Origin: JBBROS01 sp043748985 | Lineage (GTDB): Bacteria; Pseudomonadota; Alphaproteobacteria; Acetobacterales; Acetobacteraceae | Length of the DNA: 5,003 nucleotides | Direction of reading: 5' to 3' | Assembly (NCBI GenBank): GCA_043748985.1 | Contig: JAYVEG010000110.1 | Location: 1 to 5,003 of the forward strand | In this document: positions 1-4,990 of the stretch, one piece after another | How positions within the stretch are numbered: the stretch's first letter is position 1 | How the letters are laid out: every line of letters begins with the position of its first letter | Notes under the pieces: model-generated | Told to the model about the DNA's origin: nothing | Databases searched by the model: none | What the model saw: only the letters and a program-made list of their open reading frames with translations | Made by a program: the position numbers and the translations under genes

Positions 1-374
1 GGCGCCAGGCTGACGGCGATCCCGCTTCCGACCGTCATGCCCTTCACATCCAGGATGACGCGGGGCGAGCCGAACGTGTAGGTCGCACTCGGAAGATTCA
101 CGAGGTTCGAGATGGTCACCGAGCCCACGGACCCGGCGTAGAACGTCTCGCCCTTGCCATCGGCGGCGGTAGACTGGTCGTTCGTGTTGAAGGTATAGCG
201 CCCGGTCACCGTCGCGGTGTCGCCAGCCGGTGCGCCGTAAGTGAAACCTACTCCGGACGGAAGGGAGTAGGCTCGCGTCGAGCCTCCACCGAAGCTGACC
301 TGGTAGACAGTGGCAGTGGCATCGACGGCACCCGCACATGACGCGGCCACAACCGCAAGAAGCAACCACCGCAT
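1..374 (-). CDS. Secreted protein of unknown function, N-terminal part only
   Basis: I do not recognise this protein. An open frame starts at ATG 374 and runs without a stop off the left edge, giving 124 visible residues. The first 19 or so form a typical Sec signal peptide: MRW, then a hydrophobic LLLAVVAA stretch, then small residues with possible cleavage after AGA or VDA. The mature part is rich in Gly, Thr, Ser and Val, with alternating beta-type stretches (TVYQVSFGGG, ATVTGRYTFNTND, SVTISNLV, RVILDVKG) and few charged residues. This is the look of an extracellular beta-sandwich protein, such as the exported proteins with PEP-CTERM-type sorting tails. The C-terminus that would decide this lies outside the window. 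The Shine-Dalgarno sequence is poor; an ACAGG sits too close to the ATG. The gene is divergent from the creatininase-family gene. Coding and export are fairly sure; function is unknown. Confidence 0.72.
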   Translation of the reverse strand, partial: MRWLLLAVVAASCAGAVDATATVYQVSFGGGSTRAYSLPSGVGFTYGAPAGDTATVTGRYTFNTNDQSTAADGKGETFYAGSVGSVTISNLVNLPSATYTFGSPRVILDVKGMTVGSGIAVSLA

Positions 375-557
375 CAGCCTGTCCGGAAAATATCCACATC
401 CAATCGACAATCGCCGCACCGGCAACGCGTCAATAACGATCGGGCTAATCTCAAACTATGGATTCGGTTCCTGCAAGTAGAGCAGTCTGGCACTTTGTCG
501 GGCTGCAGGTTCTGCGTTAGGCAGGTGGCCGCATCAACCAGCGCCGGAGTCGACCCA
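375..557. other. Divergent intergenic region, 183 bp
   Basis: This gap lies between the divergent starts of the secreted protein and the creatininase-family gene, so it should hold promoters for both. On the minus strand a TTGACG hexamer (433-428) is a good -35 match, but the hexamer 17 bases further on (TTGTCG, 410-405) is a poor -10. On the plus strand I see no convincing sigma-70 pair. A TGGCAC at 488-493 resembles a sigma-54 -24 box but has no correctly spaced -12 box. No clear repeats, RNA gene or riboswitch is visible. Confidence 0.5.
546..549 (+). promoter_or_regulatory. Ribosome binding site that sets the creatininase-family start
   Basis: GGAG lies 8 bases before ATG 558. It supports that ATG over the in-frame TTG at 495, which lacks such a motif and would add 21 residues that do not look like the family N-terminus. 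Confidence 0.7.
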
Positions 558-1364
558 ATGAGCTACGAGAGAACCAACGACTGGGGCGCCCTGACCCGGG
601 CCGAGATCGCCCAGGCCCGTGACGCCGGTGCGTTGCCGGTGCTGACGGTTGGCTCCTGTGAGCAGCACGCCGACCACCTGCCGGTCGATACCGACACGCT
701 CAGCGCCTATCGCGTCACCATGGCCGCTGCCAAACGCGTCACCGACACCCACGTCCTCGTCCTGCCGCCGCCCAGCTTCGGCTTCTCGCCGCACCATCAG
801 GCCTGGCCGGGCACCGTCACGCTCCGGCTCTCCACCTTCCTGGCACTGATCACGGACGTGGCGGAGAGCGTGCATCGGGCCGGGTTCGACCGTCTGCTGA
901 TCGTCAACGGGCACGGCGGCAACATGGGGCCGCTGACCAGCATCTGCACCGAGCTGGTCAGCCGCGGCCTGCGTGTCGCGGCCGTTGGGTACTTCTCCCC
1001 TAGCCAGGCTGTCTGGGACAAGCTGTTGCCGGGCGCCAAGCGCGGTATCGGCCATGCCTGCGCCTATGAAACCGCCATGCAGCTGGCGTTGCGGCCGGAG
1101 GAGCGGCAACGCATCGAGGGCCGCATCCACGGTCTGCCCCCCCGCCTGGTACCTGCCTACGTCGATGGCGCCATGAACCCGCTGGAGGGCACCGGCGCCA
1201 CCTATGCCGCGCTGTTCCCCGCAGGCGACCCTGGCTATACCGGCGACCCGGCGGCCGCAACGCTGGACGCCGGTGAGGCGATGCTGGAAGCCACGATCGC
1301 AGGCCTTACAACCTTCCTCGCCGCGTTTGCCACGGCCAAGCTCAAGGTTGGCGCTTCGTCTTGA
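558..1364 (+). CDS. Creatininase-family metal-dependent amidohydrolase
   Basis: This 268-residue cytoplasmic protein belongs to the creatininase (creatinine amidohydrolase) superfamily, whose members hydrolyse cyclic or formyl amides at a two-metal centre. Known members include creatininase, the formamide hydrolase ArfB and mycofactocin MftE. The family signature is visible: VGSCEQHADHLPVDTD (31-46) gives probable metal ligands E35, H37 and D46, with the same E-x-H and E-to-D spacing as in creatininase. GFSPHHQAWPGTVTL (75-89) matches the usual GxxxxHxxFPGT segment, VNGHGGN (116-122) supplies H119, and E171 in the HACAYETA segment (166-173) is the likely last ligand. Length is close to the usual 240-270. 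Two positions differ from the common pattern: EQHA instead of EQHG, and HACAYE instead of HAGE-type. The gene converges on the amino acid importer. The substrate cannot be told from sequence; the family call is firm and true creatininase activity is doubtful. Confidence 0.93.
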   Translation: MSYERTNDWGALTRAEIAQARDAGALPVLTVGSCEQHADHLPVDTDTLSAYRVTMAAAKRVTDTHVLVLPPPSFGFSPHHQAWPGTVTLRLSTFLALITDVAESVHRAGFDRLLIVNGHGGNMGPLTSICTELVSRGLRVAAVGYFSPSQAVWDKLLPGAKRGIGHACAYETAMQLALRPEERQRIEGRIHGLPPRLVPAYVDGAMNPLEGTGATYAALFPAGDPGYTGDPAAATLDAGEAMLEATIAGLTTFLAAFATAKLKVGASS

Positions 1365-1378
1365 ATAGGGTGCGGGCG

Positions 1379-1429
1379 GTAGGATGGATGCAATCCGCCA
1401 GCTGCGGCGGCGGATTGCATCCGCCCTAC
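1379..1429. repeat. REPIN-like inverted pair of REP-type hairpins
   Basis: Arms 1379-1399 and 1409-1429 are 21-base inverted repeats with 19 Watson-Crick pairs, one G-T wobble (1385/1423) and one A-C mismatch (1384/1424), around a 9-base loop (1400-1408). Each arm is also a small hairpin. The right arm reads GGCGGAT-TGC-ATCCGCC, a perfect 7-bp stem with a 3-base loop. The left arm has the same design with one mismatch and one wobble. Read on its own strand, each hairpin is preceded by GTAG, the tetranucleotide typical of REP elements mobilised by RAYT (TnpA-REP) transposases. Two inverted REPs separated by a few bases form a REPIN. It fills most of the gap between two convergent genes and may act as a transcription barrier or mRNA stabiliser. 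There is no T-tract on either side, so it is not a classic intrinsic terminator. Copies elsewhere in the genome are needed to prove a dispersed family. Confidence 0.72.
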
Positions 1430-2205
1430 TTCAGCACTGAAGCAACGTCCCCCACCCGCACACTGCCCCCCGCCGGTTCCGGCAGGACGCGGGACTCGAT
1501 CACCAGATGGCGCGACAGCCGGCGCTCCATAGCGTTCCACAGCCGCCCGATCGCCTCGGTCACGGCCAGATAAATCAAGGCCGCATACAGATAGATCGTG
1601 AAGTCGAAGGTGCGCGCAAAGATGAAGCGGGTCTGGCCCATCAGGTCCAGCAGCGTCACGATCGCGGCCAACGCACTCGCCTTGATGATGCTGATGAATT
1701 CGTTGCCGAGCGGCCGCAGCGCCACCAGGATCGCCTGCGGGCCCACCACGTGCCGGGCGATACGATAGCCGGACAGGCCCAGGGCGCGCGCGGCCTCCGT
1801 CTGGCCTTTCGGCACGGACAGGATCGCGCCGCGCACGATCTCCGCCTGATACGCCGCCGTGTTCATCGTGAAGACCGTGATGCAGCAATAGAACGCGTCG
1901 CGGAAGAACCACCAGACGCCGACCCCCTGCAGGAACGGACGCAGTTCCCCGGCGCCATAATACACGAGATAAAGCTGGCACAGCAGCGGCGTGCCCCGGA
2001 AGAACGTCACATAGGCCAGCGCCGGCCATGCGATCAGCGGGTTCCGCGCCATCCGCGCTCGCGCCAGCGGATAGGCGAACACGAAGCCCAGGCTGCACGA
2101 CAGCAGCACCACCTGCGTGGTGATCGCGACGCCGGACCACAGCCGCCAGCCGTAGGTCTCCAACAGGTCCATATCGAGCACATAGCCGGCCCAATGCGCC
2201 AGCAT
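1426..2205 (-). CDS. Polar amino acid ABC transporter permease, HisM-type
   Basis: This 259-residue inner-membrane protein is the second permease of a polar amino acid importer of the HisQ/HisM/GlnP type. Visible features are a first membrane segment near 25-50, the TFFRGTPLLCQLYLVYYG block (67-84) that is nearly diagnostic of the family, a segment near 103-120, and the EAA coupling loop (EAARALGLSGYRIARHVVGPQ region, 137-157), which docks the ATPase. Further membrane segments lie near 177-192 and 201-220. The start is ATG 2205, whose A is also the last base of the upstream TGA. An AGGG 9 bases before it (2218-2215) supports this start; M12 at 2172 is a weaker alternative. An open frame continues upstream on this strand, but it is only the shadow of the first permease. 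The C-terminal tail after the last helix is about 40 residues and ends at a TAG that lies inside the REPIN-like repeat, so the tail may have been altered by that insertion. Confidence 0.94.
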   Translation of the reverse strand: MLAHWAGYVLDMDLLETYGWRLWSGVAITTQVVLLSCSLGFVFAYPLARARMARNPLIAWPALAYVTFFRGTPLLCQLYLVYYGAGELRPFLQGVGVWWFFRDAFYCCITVFTMNTAAYQAEIVRGAILSVPKGQTEAARALGLSGYRIARHVVGPQAILVALRPLGNEFISIIKASALAAIVTLLDLMGQTRFIFARTFDFTIYLYAALIYLAVTEAIGRLWNAMERRLSRHLVIESRVLPEPAGGSVRVGDVASVLK

Positions 2206-2207
2206 CA
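2205..2207 (-). other. TGATG stop-start overlap between the two permease genes
   Basis: The TGA of the first permease (2207-2205) and the ATG of the second (2205-2203) share one base. This arrangement usually means translational coupling, which would keep the two halves of the membrane channel in equal amounts. An AGGG at 2218-2215 gives the second gene its own Shine-Dalgarno site inside the end of the first. Confidence 0.85.
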
Positions 2208-2891
2208 CGCGTAGCCCTGGTTGGCCCGGCGCTCGAGCGCTGCCTGACCGATGGAGCTGATAATGCTGAACACCAGGTAGACCGCTGCGGCGGCGCTGTA
2301 GAACAGTAAGGGCCGGGTGGTGGCCCGACTCGCCTCCGACGCCGCGCGCAGCAGGTCCATCACTGCAAGCGTCGAGATCAGTGACGTGTCCTTCACCAGG
2401 ATCGTCCAGATGTTGCCAAGCCCCGGCAACGCCACCCGGCCGAGCTGCGGCAGCACCACCAGGCAGAACACCCGCTTCGGGTCCATGCCCAGCGACTTCG
2501 CCGCCTCCAACTGTCCCGGCGGCACGGCGCGCAGCGACGCCACCCAGACCTCGCTCGAATACGCAGCGACAACGACAGACAGGGCCACCACACCGGCCAC
2601 GAAGGCGTTCATCTCGATCCGGATGCCGACCTTCGTCCCGGCCCAGTTCAGCAGGGCCTGCAGGCCGAAATAGACAAGAAACAGCGACAACAGGTCCGGG
2701 ATGCCGCGGAAGAACGTGGTGTAGGCGTCGCAGAACATGCGCACCGTCCGGCTCGGCTGGAGCTTCAGCAACGCCAGCAGCAGGCCGCCGCCGAAGCCGA
2801 ATGGCACCGATGCAAACGACAGCAGCACCGTGATGAGCGCCCCTCGCAACAGCAGGGGCGCCCACCCGTCAGCCCCGAATAGGAGCTGCAT
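2205..2891 (-). CDS. Polar amino acid ABC transporter permease, HisQ-type
   Basis: This 228-residue inner-membrane protein is the first permease of the importer and would pair with the HisM-type protein to form the channel. It shows a first hydrophobic segment (about 12-44), the family block TTFFRGIPDLLSLFLVYFG (58-76), a segment near 96-118, the EAA loop (EAAKSLGMDPKRVFCLVVLPQ region, 129-149) and C-terminal segments near 155-175 and 193-215. Length is typical of HisQ proteins. I prefer ATG 2891. A GTG at 2900 is in frame and would add three residues; neither has a strong Shine-Dalgarno motif, so initiation may depend on coupling to the binding-protein gene, which ends only 17 bases upstream at 2909. 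The order of binding protein, HisQ-type and HisM-type permease matches the hisJQM and artJ-type operons. The substrate is a polar or basic amino acid by family; the exact one is not visible here. Confidence 0.94.
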   Translation of the reverse strand: MQLLFGADGWAPLLLRGALITVLLSFASVPFGFGGGLLLALLKLQPSRTVRMFCDAYTTFFRGIPDLLSLFLVYFGLQALLNWAGTKVGIRIEMNAFVAGVVALSVVVAAYSSEVWVASLRAVPPGQLEAAKSLGMDPKRVFCLVVLPQLGRVALPGLGNIWTILVKDTSLISTLAVMDLLRAASEASRATTRPLLFYSAAAAVYLVFSIISSIGQAALERRANQGYA

Positions 2892-2908
2892 CGATGCCAC
2901 AGAGGCTA

Positions 2909-3682
2909 CTACTTACCGCGGATGTCGATTTTGAAGTATTTGGCCGCGAGCGTCTTGAACGTGCCGTCCGCGTCCGCCTCGGCGATCGCCTTGTTGAACA
3001 TGGCGGCCAGGTCCTTGTCCTCGAGCCGGAAGGCGGCGCCCACGCCGGGGCCGAAGATGTCCGGCGTGCGCTCGATCTTCTTGATCACCCGGCAGCAGCC
3101 CGGGTTCTTCTCGATGAACTTTTCCGCGACCAGGATGTCGCCCACGACATAGTCGATACGGCCGCTCGCCAGGTCCAGGAACGGCTCGTCGCCGCCGGGA
3201 TACAGCTTCGTCTCGGCCGCCTTGTAGTTTTTTTCCAGATAGTTCGCGAACACCGTCGAAGACTGGGTGCCCACGGGCTTGCCTTTCAGCGCCGCCTCGG
3301 ACGTGTCGTCGCTTTTGTTGGCCGCCGTCGTCACCCATACCGGGGCAGTCGCGTAGTACATGTCGGAGAACAGCACCCGCTTTGCCCGCTCCGGGGTCAT
3401 GTTCATGCTGGAGAAGATCACGTCGAACTTGCTCGACAGCAGGGCTGGGATGACACCGTCCCAGTCCTGGTTCTGGAACGTGCAGGTCACCTTCATCTTC
3501 GCGCATAGCGCGTTGGCATAGTCGACCTCGAACCCGACGATCTTGCCGCTCGACTCGATGCTCTCGAACGGCGGATAGGTCGCGTCCATACCGATCCGAA
3601 CTGTCGTCCACTCCTTGGCCTGCGCCGTTCCTGCCACCAGGCACGCCGCCAGACCCAAAACTCCAAACATTGTCGCGCGCAT
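2909..3682 (-). CDS. Periplasmic polar amino acid-binding protein (ArgT/HisJ-like)
   Basis: This 257-residue periplasmic solute-binding protein is the receptor of the ABC importer. Residues 1-22 form a Sec signal peptide with cleavage expected after AQA. The mature start VRIGMDATYPPFE (28-40) is the standard opening of the lysine/arginine/ornithine and histidine-binding family. Residues matching the ArgT/HisJ ligand site can be picked out: D33, Y36, S91, S92, R99, T143 and D182. The position after S91-S92-M, usually a Ser, is N94. Cysteines 60 and 67 match the disulfide of ArgT (pattern C-x6-C). The D182-centred block and the C-terminal DGTFKTLAAKYF (239-250) are also typical. The start at ATG 3682 is fixed by AGGAG six bases upstream and by the signal peptide; an open frame from ATG 3733 adds 17 non-signal residues and begins upstream of the predicted transcription start. 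A basic amino acid is the likely ligand, but the N94 change makes this uncertain. Confidence 0.95.
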   Translation of the reverse strand: MRATMFGVLGLAACLVAGTAQAKEWTTVRIGMDATYPPFESIESSGKIVGFEVDYANALCAKMKVTCTFQNQDWDGVIPALLSSKFDVIFSSMNMTPERAKRVLFSDMYYATAPVWVTTAANKSDDTSEAALKGKPVGTQSSTVFANYLEKNYKAAETKLYPGGDEPFLDLASGRIDYVVGDILVAEKFIEKNPGCCRVIKKIERTPDIFGPGVGAAFRLEDKDLAAMFNKAIAEADADGTFKTLAAKYFKIDIRGK

Positions 3683-3688
3683 CGACCG

Positions 3689-3693
3689 CTCCT
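3689..3693 (-). promoter_or_regulatory. Ribosome binding site of the binding-protein gene
   Basis: AGGAG on the minus strand lies 6 bases before ATG 3682. It is the best Shine-Dalgarno sequence in the window and selects this ATG over the in-frame ATG at 3733. It fits high expression, as expected for a binding protein that must outnumber its permeases. Confidence 0.85.
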
Positions 3694-3720
3694 GTTCCAG
3701 ATGCTTCAGCCTAGACGACC

Positions 3721-3737
3721 AAGCAATCGACATGCCA
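3721..3737 (-). promoter_or_regulatory. Sigma-54 (RpoN) promoter of the amino acid importer operon
   Basis: On the minus strand, TGGCATG-TCGA-TTGCT followed by T matches the sigma-54 consensus TGGCACG-N4-TTGCW at all fixed positions but one (T for C). The invariant GG (3736-3735) and GC (3724-3723) are exactly 10 bases apart. With C3723 as -12, transcription should begin near 3711, giving a leader of about 29 bases that carries the AGGAG site and then ATG 3682. The element sits in the 69-bp gap just after the GST stop codon at 3752. Nitrogen-regulated amino acid importers in proteobacteria, such as Salmonella argT, are known to use sigma-54 with NtrC. The activator sites would lie further upstream inside the GST gene; I could not identify a clear NtrC palindrome there. 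Confidence 0.72.
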
Positions 3738-3751
3738 CGCCAGTGTTGGGA

Positions 3752-4375
3752 TCAGACGACTGCACCCTTGATCGATTGCGGCGACGGCACGGTGGCCTGG
3801 AACGACGGCCGGGCGGACAAGGCGTCGGCATAGACGGCGAGGCCAGGGTGGCGGGACCGCCAGGGATGGTCGGGGAATCGCACATCCAGGTAGCCACAGG
3901 CCGCCCCCGTCGCGATGTCAGCCAGGCCGAAGCGGTCCTGGATGAAGGGCCGGCCCTGGGCCCATTCGGCCAAAGCGCGCACGCCGCCATCTACCTTGCG
4001 CATCTGCCGGGCCATCCAGGCCTCGCTCGGGCTTGTCCGCTGCCGCTCCCAGAACAGGCTCACCAGCGCGTCGCACACGCCGTCCGCCACCACCTCCACA
4101 CGGCGCGCGAACAGCCGGCCGTCGACGTTGGACGGCACCAGCGGCGGCTGCGGGTGCTTCGCCTCCAGCCATTCCAGGATGAAGTGCGACTCGTACACGC
4201 TGGTGCCGTCCTCCAGGATCAGCACCGGCAGCTTCTCCAGCGGGTTGTGCCGCGGCGTGGCCGTCGTCGATTCCCACGGGACCTCCGTCACCAGGTCGAA
4301 CGGGATGCCTTTTTCCGCCAGCGCGATGCGCACCTTGCGGGCATAGGGACTGGGCGTCGCGGAGATCAGCGTCAT
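3752..4375 (-). CDS. Glutathione S-transferase family protein, YibF-like
   Basis: This 207-residue cytosolic protein has a thioredoxin-like N-terminal domain (1-75) and a helical C-terminal domain (about 86-200). The glutathione-site features are visible: SPYARKVRIALAEKG (9-23) with S9 as the candidate catalytic residue, NPLEKLPVLILEDG (44-57) with the cis-proline P50, and YES (61-63), which normally holds the gamma-glutamyl end of glutathione. The C-terminal domain has ADGVCDALVSLFWERQR (97-113), and a GYLDVRFPDHPWR segment (161-173) resembles E. coli YibF over the same region. Length is normal. Start choice lies between ATG 4375 and the adjacent ATG 4378; neither has a clear ribosome site, and a GTG at 4396 is less likely. 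The gene is upstream of the importer on the same strand, 69 bases away, but a separate promoter in that gap suggests an independent unit. The natural substrate is unknown; GST family membership is firm. Confidence 0.93.
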   Translation of the reverse strand: MTLISATPSPYARKVRIALAEKGIPFDLVTEVPWESTTATPRHNPLEKLPVLILEDGTSVYESHFILEWLEAKHPQPPLVPSNVDGRLFARRVEVVADGVCDALVSLFWERQRTSPSEAWMARQMRKVDGGVRALAEWAQGRPFIQDRFGLADIATGAACGYLDVRFPDHPWRSRHPGLAVYADALSARPSFQATVPSPQSIKGAVV

Positions 4376-4438
4376 CATGCACGCCACGCTACCCACCGCA
4401 TCTGGTCAACGTCCACCCGAACCGGCATTTTGCCTGCC
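4376..4438. other. Divergent intergenic region between the GST and deoxyribosyltransferase-like genes
   Basis: The 63-bp gap must hold start signals for both directions. On the minus strand a sigma-54-like GG-N10-GC element begins at 4439, and a TTGACC hexamer (4409-4404) could be a -35 box but lacks a good -10. On the plus strand no Shine-Dalgarno motif precedes ATG 4439, so that mRNA may be leaderless or poorly translated. Confidence 0.45.
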
Positions 4439-4439
4439 A
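4425..4439 (-). promoter_or_regulatory. Possible weak sigma-54 promoter for the GST gene
   Basis: On the minus strand TGGCAGG-CAAA-ATGC keeps the GG (4438-4437) and GC (4426-4425) at the strict 10-base spacing, but departs from TGGCACG-N4-TTGCW at three positions. A start near 4413 would give a leader of about 35-38 bases before the GST ATG. It overlaps the first base of the divergent gene's start codon. A chance match in GC-rich DNA is quite possible. Confidence 0.25.
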
Positions 4440-4990
4440 TGCCCAGCCTGTATCTCGCCGGCCCCGACGTGTTCCGCGCCGCCGCCGCCGCCTTGGCCGC
4501 GGCGAAGAAGACGCTGTGCGCGCGATACGGGTTCGACGGGCTGGACCCGCTCGATCTTGACCCGCCGCAGCAATCGACGCCGCCTGCCACGGCGACGGCC
4601 ATTTTCCGCGCCAACGTCGCTCTTATGCGCCGGGCTGACGGGATCGTGGCCGACCTGTCGCCGTTTCGCGGCCCGAGTGCGGACCCTGGCACCGTGTTCG
4701 AGCTCGGCTTCATGCTCGGCCAGAATAAGCCGGCCTTCGGCTATTCGACCGCGATGGCGCCGTTCCACGACCGCACCACGGCCGTGTGCGGCGTTCGCGC
4801 CCCGGGCGGGCATTGGACCGACACCGGCGGTCTGGCCATCGAGGATTTCGGCCTGCACGACAATCTCATGATCGATCGCGCCCTCGCCGAAGCCGGCCAC
4901 CCGCTCGTCATGCCCGACCGGGGACAGGACGCGCTGTGGTGCCTGGAGCGCTGCCTGCAGGCGGCCCGGACTCATTTCTCGGCACACTGA
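4439..4990 (+). CDS. Nucleoside 2-deoxyribosyltransferase-like protein
   Basis: This 183-residue cytosolic protein belongs to the nucleoside 2-deoxyribosyltransferase family, which moves deoxyribose between bases or hydrolyses nucleoside monophosphates in nucleotide salvage. The fold opens with YLAGPDVF (5-12), the usual base- and sugar-binding start. The core ADGIVADLSPFRGPSADPG (66-84) followed by TVFELGFMLG (85-94) carries the likely nucleophile E88, with D72 and D82 as expected partner acids (D82 six residues before the Glu). DFGLHDNLMI (136-145) is the conserved C-terminal block whose Asn (N142) completes the active site, often in a neighbouring subunit. Length is typical of this subgroup. 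ATG 4439 is chosen because the YLAGP strand must lie at the N-terminus; the open frame extends far upstream, but that part is antisense to the GST gene. No clear Shine-Dalgarno motif is seen. Transferase versus hydrolase activity cannot be told. Confidence 0.92.
   Translation: MPSLYLAGPDVFRAAAAALAAAKKTLCARYGFDGLDPLDLDPPQQSTPPATATAIFRANVALMRRADGIVADLSPFRGPSADPGTVFELGFMLGQNKPAFGYSTAMAPFHDRTTAVCGVRAPGGHWTDTGGLAIEDFGLHDNLMIDRALAEAGHPLVMPDRGQDALWCLERCLQAARTHFSAH

Noticed and set aside
488..503. Sigma-54-like TGGCAC upstream of the creatininase-family gene
   Set aside because: The -24 half is perfect, but the nearest GC is 11 rather than 10 bases from GG and the TTGC half is absent; sigma-54 spacing is strict.
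495..557. N-terminal extension of the creatininase-family protein from TTG 495
   Set aside because: It would add 21 residues with no family resemblance and no ribosome site, while ATG 558 has GGAG at 8 bases and starts just before the conserved fold.
1379..1429. Intrinsic (Rho-independent) terminator
   Set aside because: The stem is long and stable, but no T-tract follows it on either strand. The GTAG heads and paired hairpins fit a REPIN better, though it may still slow transcription.
1235..2194. 319-residue minus-strand open frame
   Set aside because: It overlaps the HisM-type permease in another frame, runs through the repeat and into the antisense of the creatininase-family gene, and shows no domain.
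2206..2865. Long N-terminal extension of the HisM-type permease (open frame of 479 residues)
   Set aside because: The extra 220 residues are out of frame with the clear HisQ-type permease on the same strand and have no membrane-protein character.
3640..3682. Lipoprotein signal (LAAC at residues 11-14) in the binding protein
   Set aside because: The motif fits a lipobox, but it would leave a signal of only 13 residues, and a better signal peptidase I site (AQA before Lys 23) follows.
3755..3800. NtrC enhancer site upstream of the sigma-54 promoter
   Set aside because: A TGCACC half-site occurs at 3761-3766, but no second half is found at the spacing of a real NtrC palindrome.
3701..4438. Long N-terminal extension of the deoxyribosyltransferase-like protein (open frame of 429 residues)
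   Set aside because: This part is antisense to the well-supported GST gene, is His/Arg/Pro-rich in the manner of a shadow frame, and the family fold starts at YLAGP after ATG 4439.
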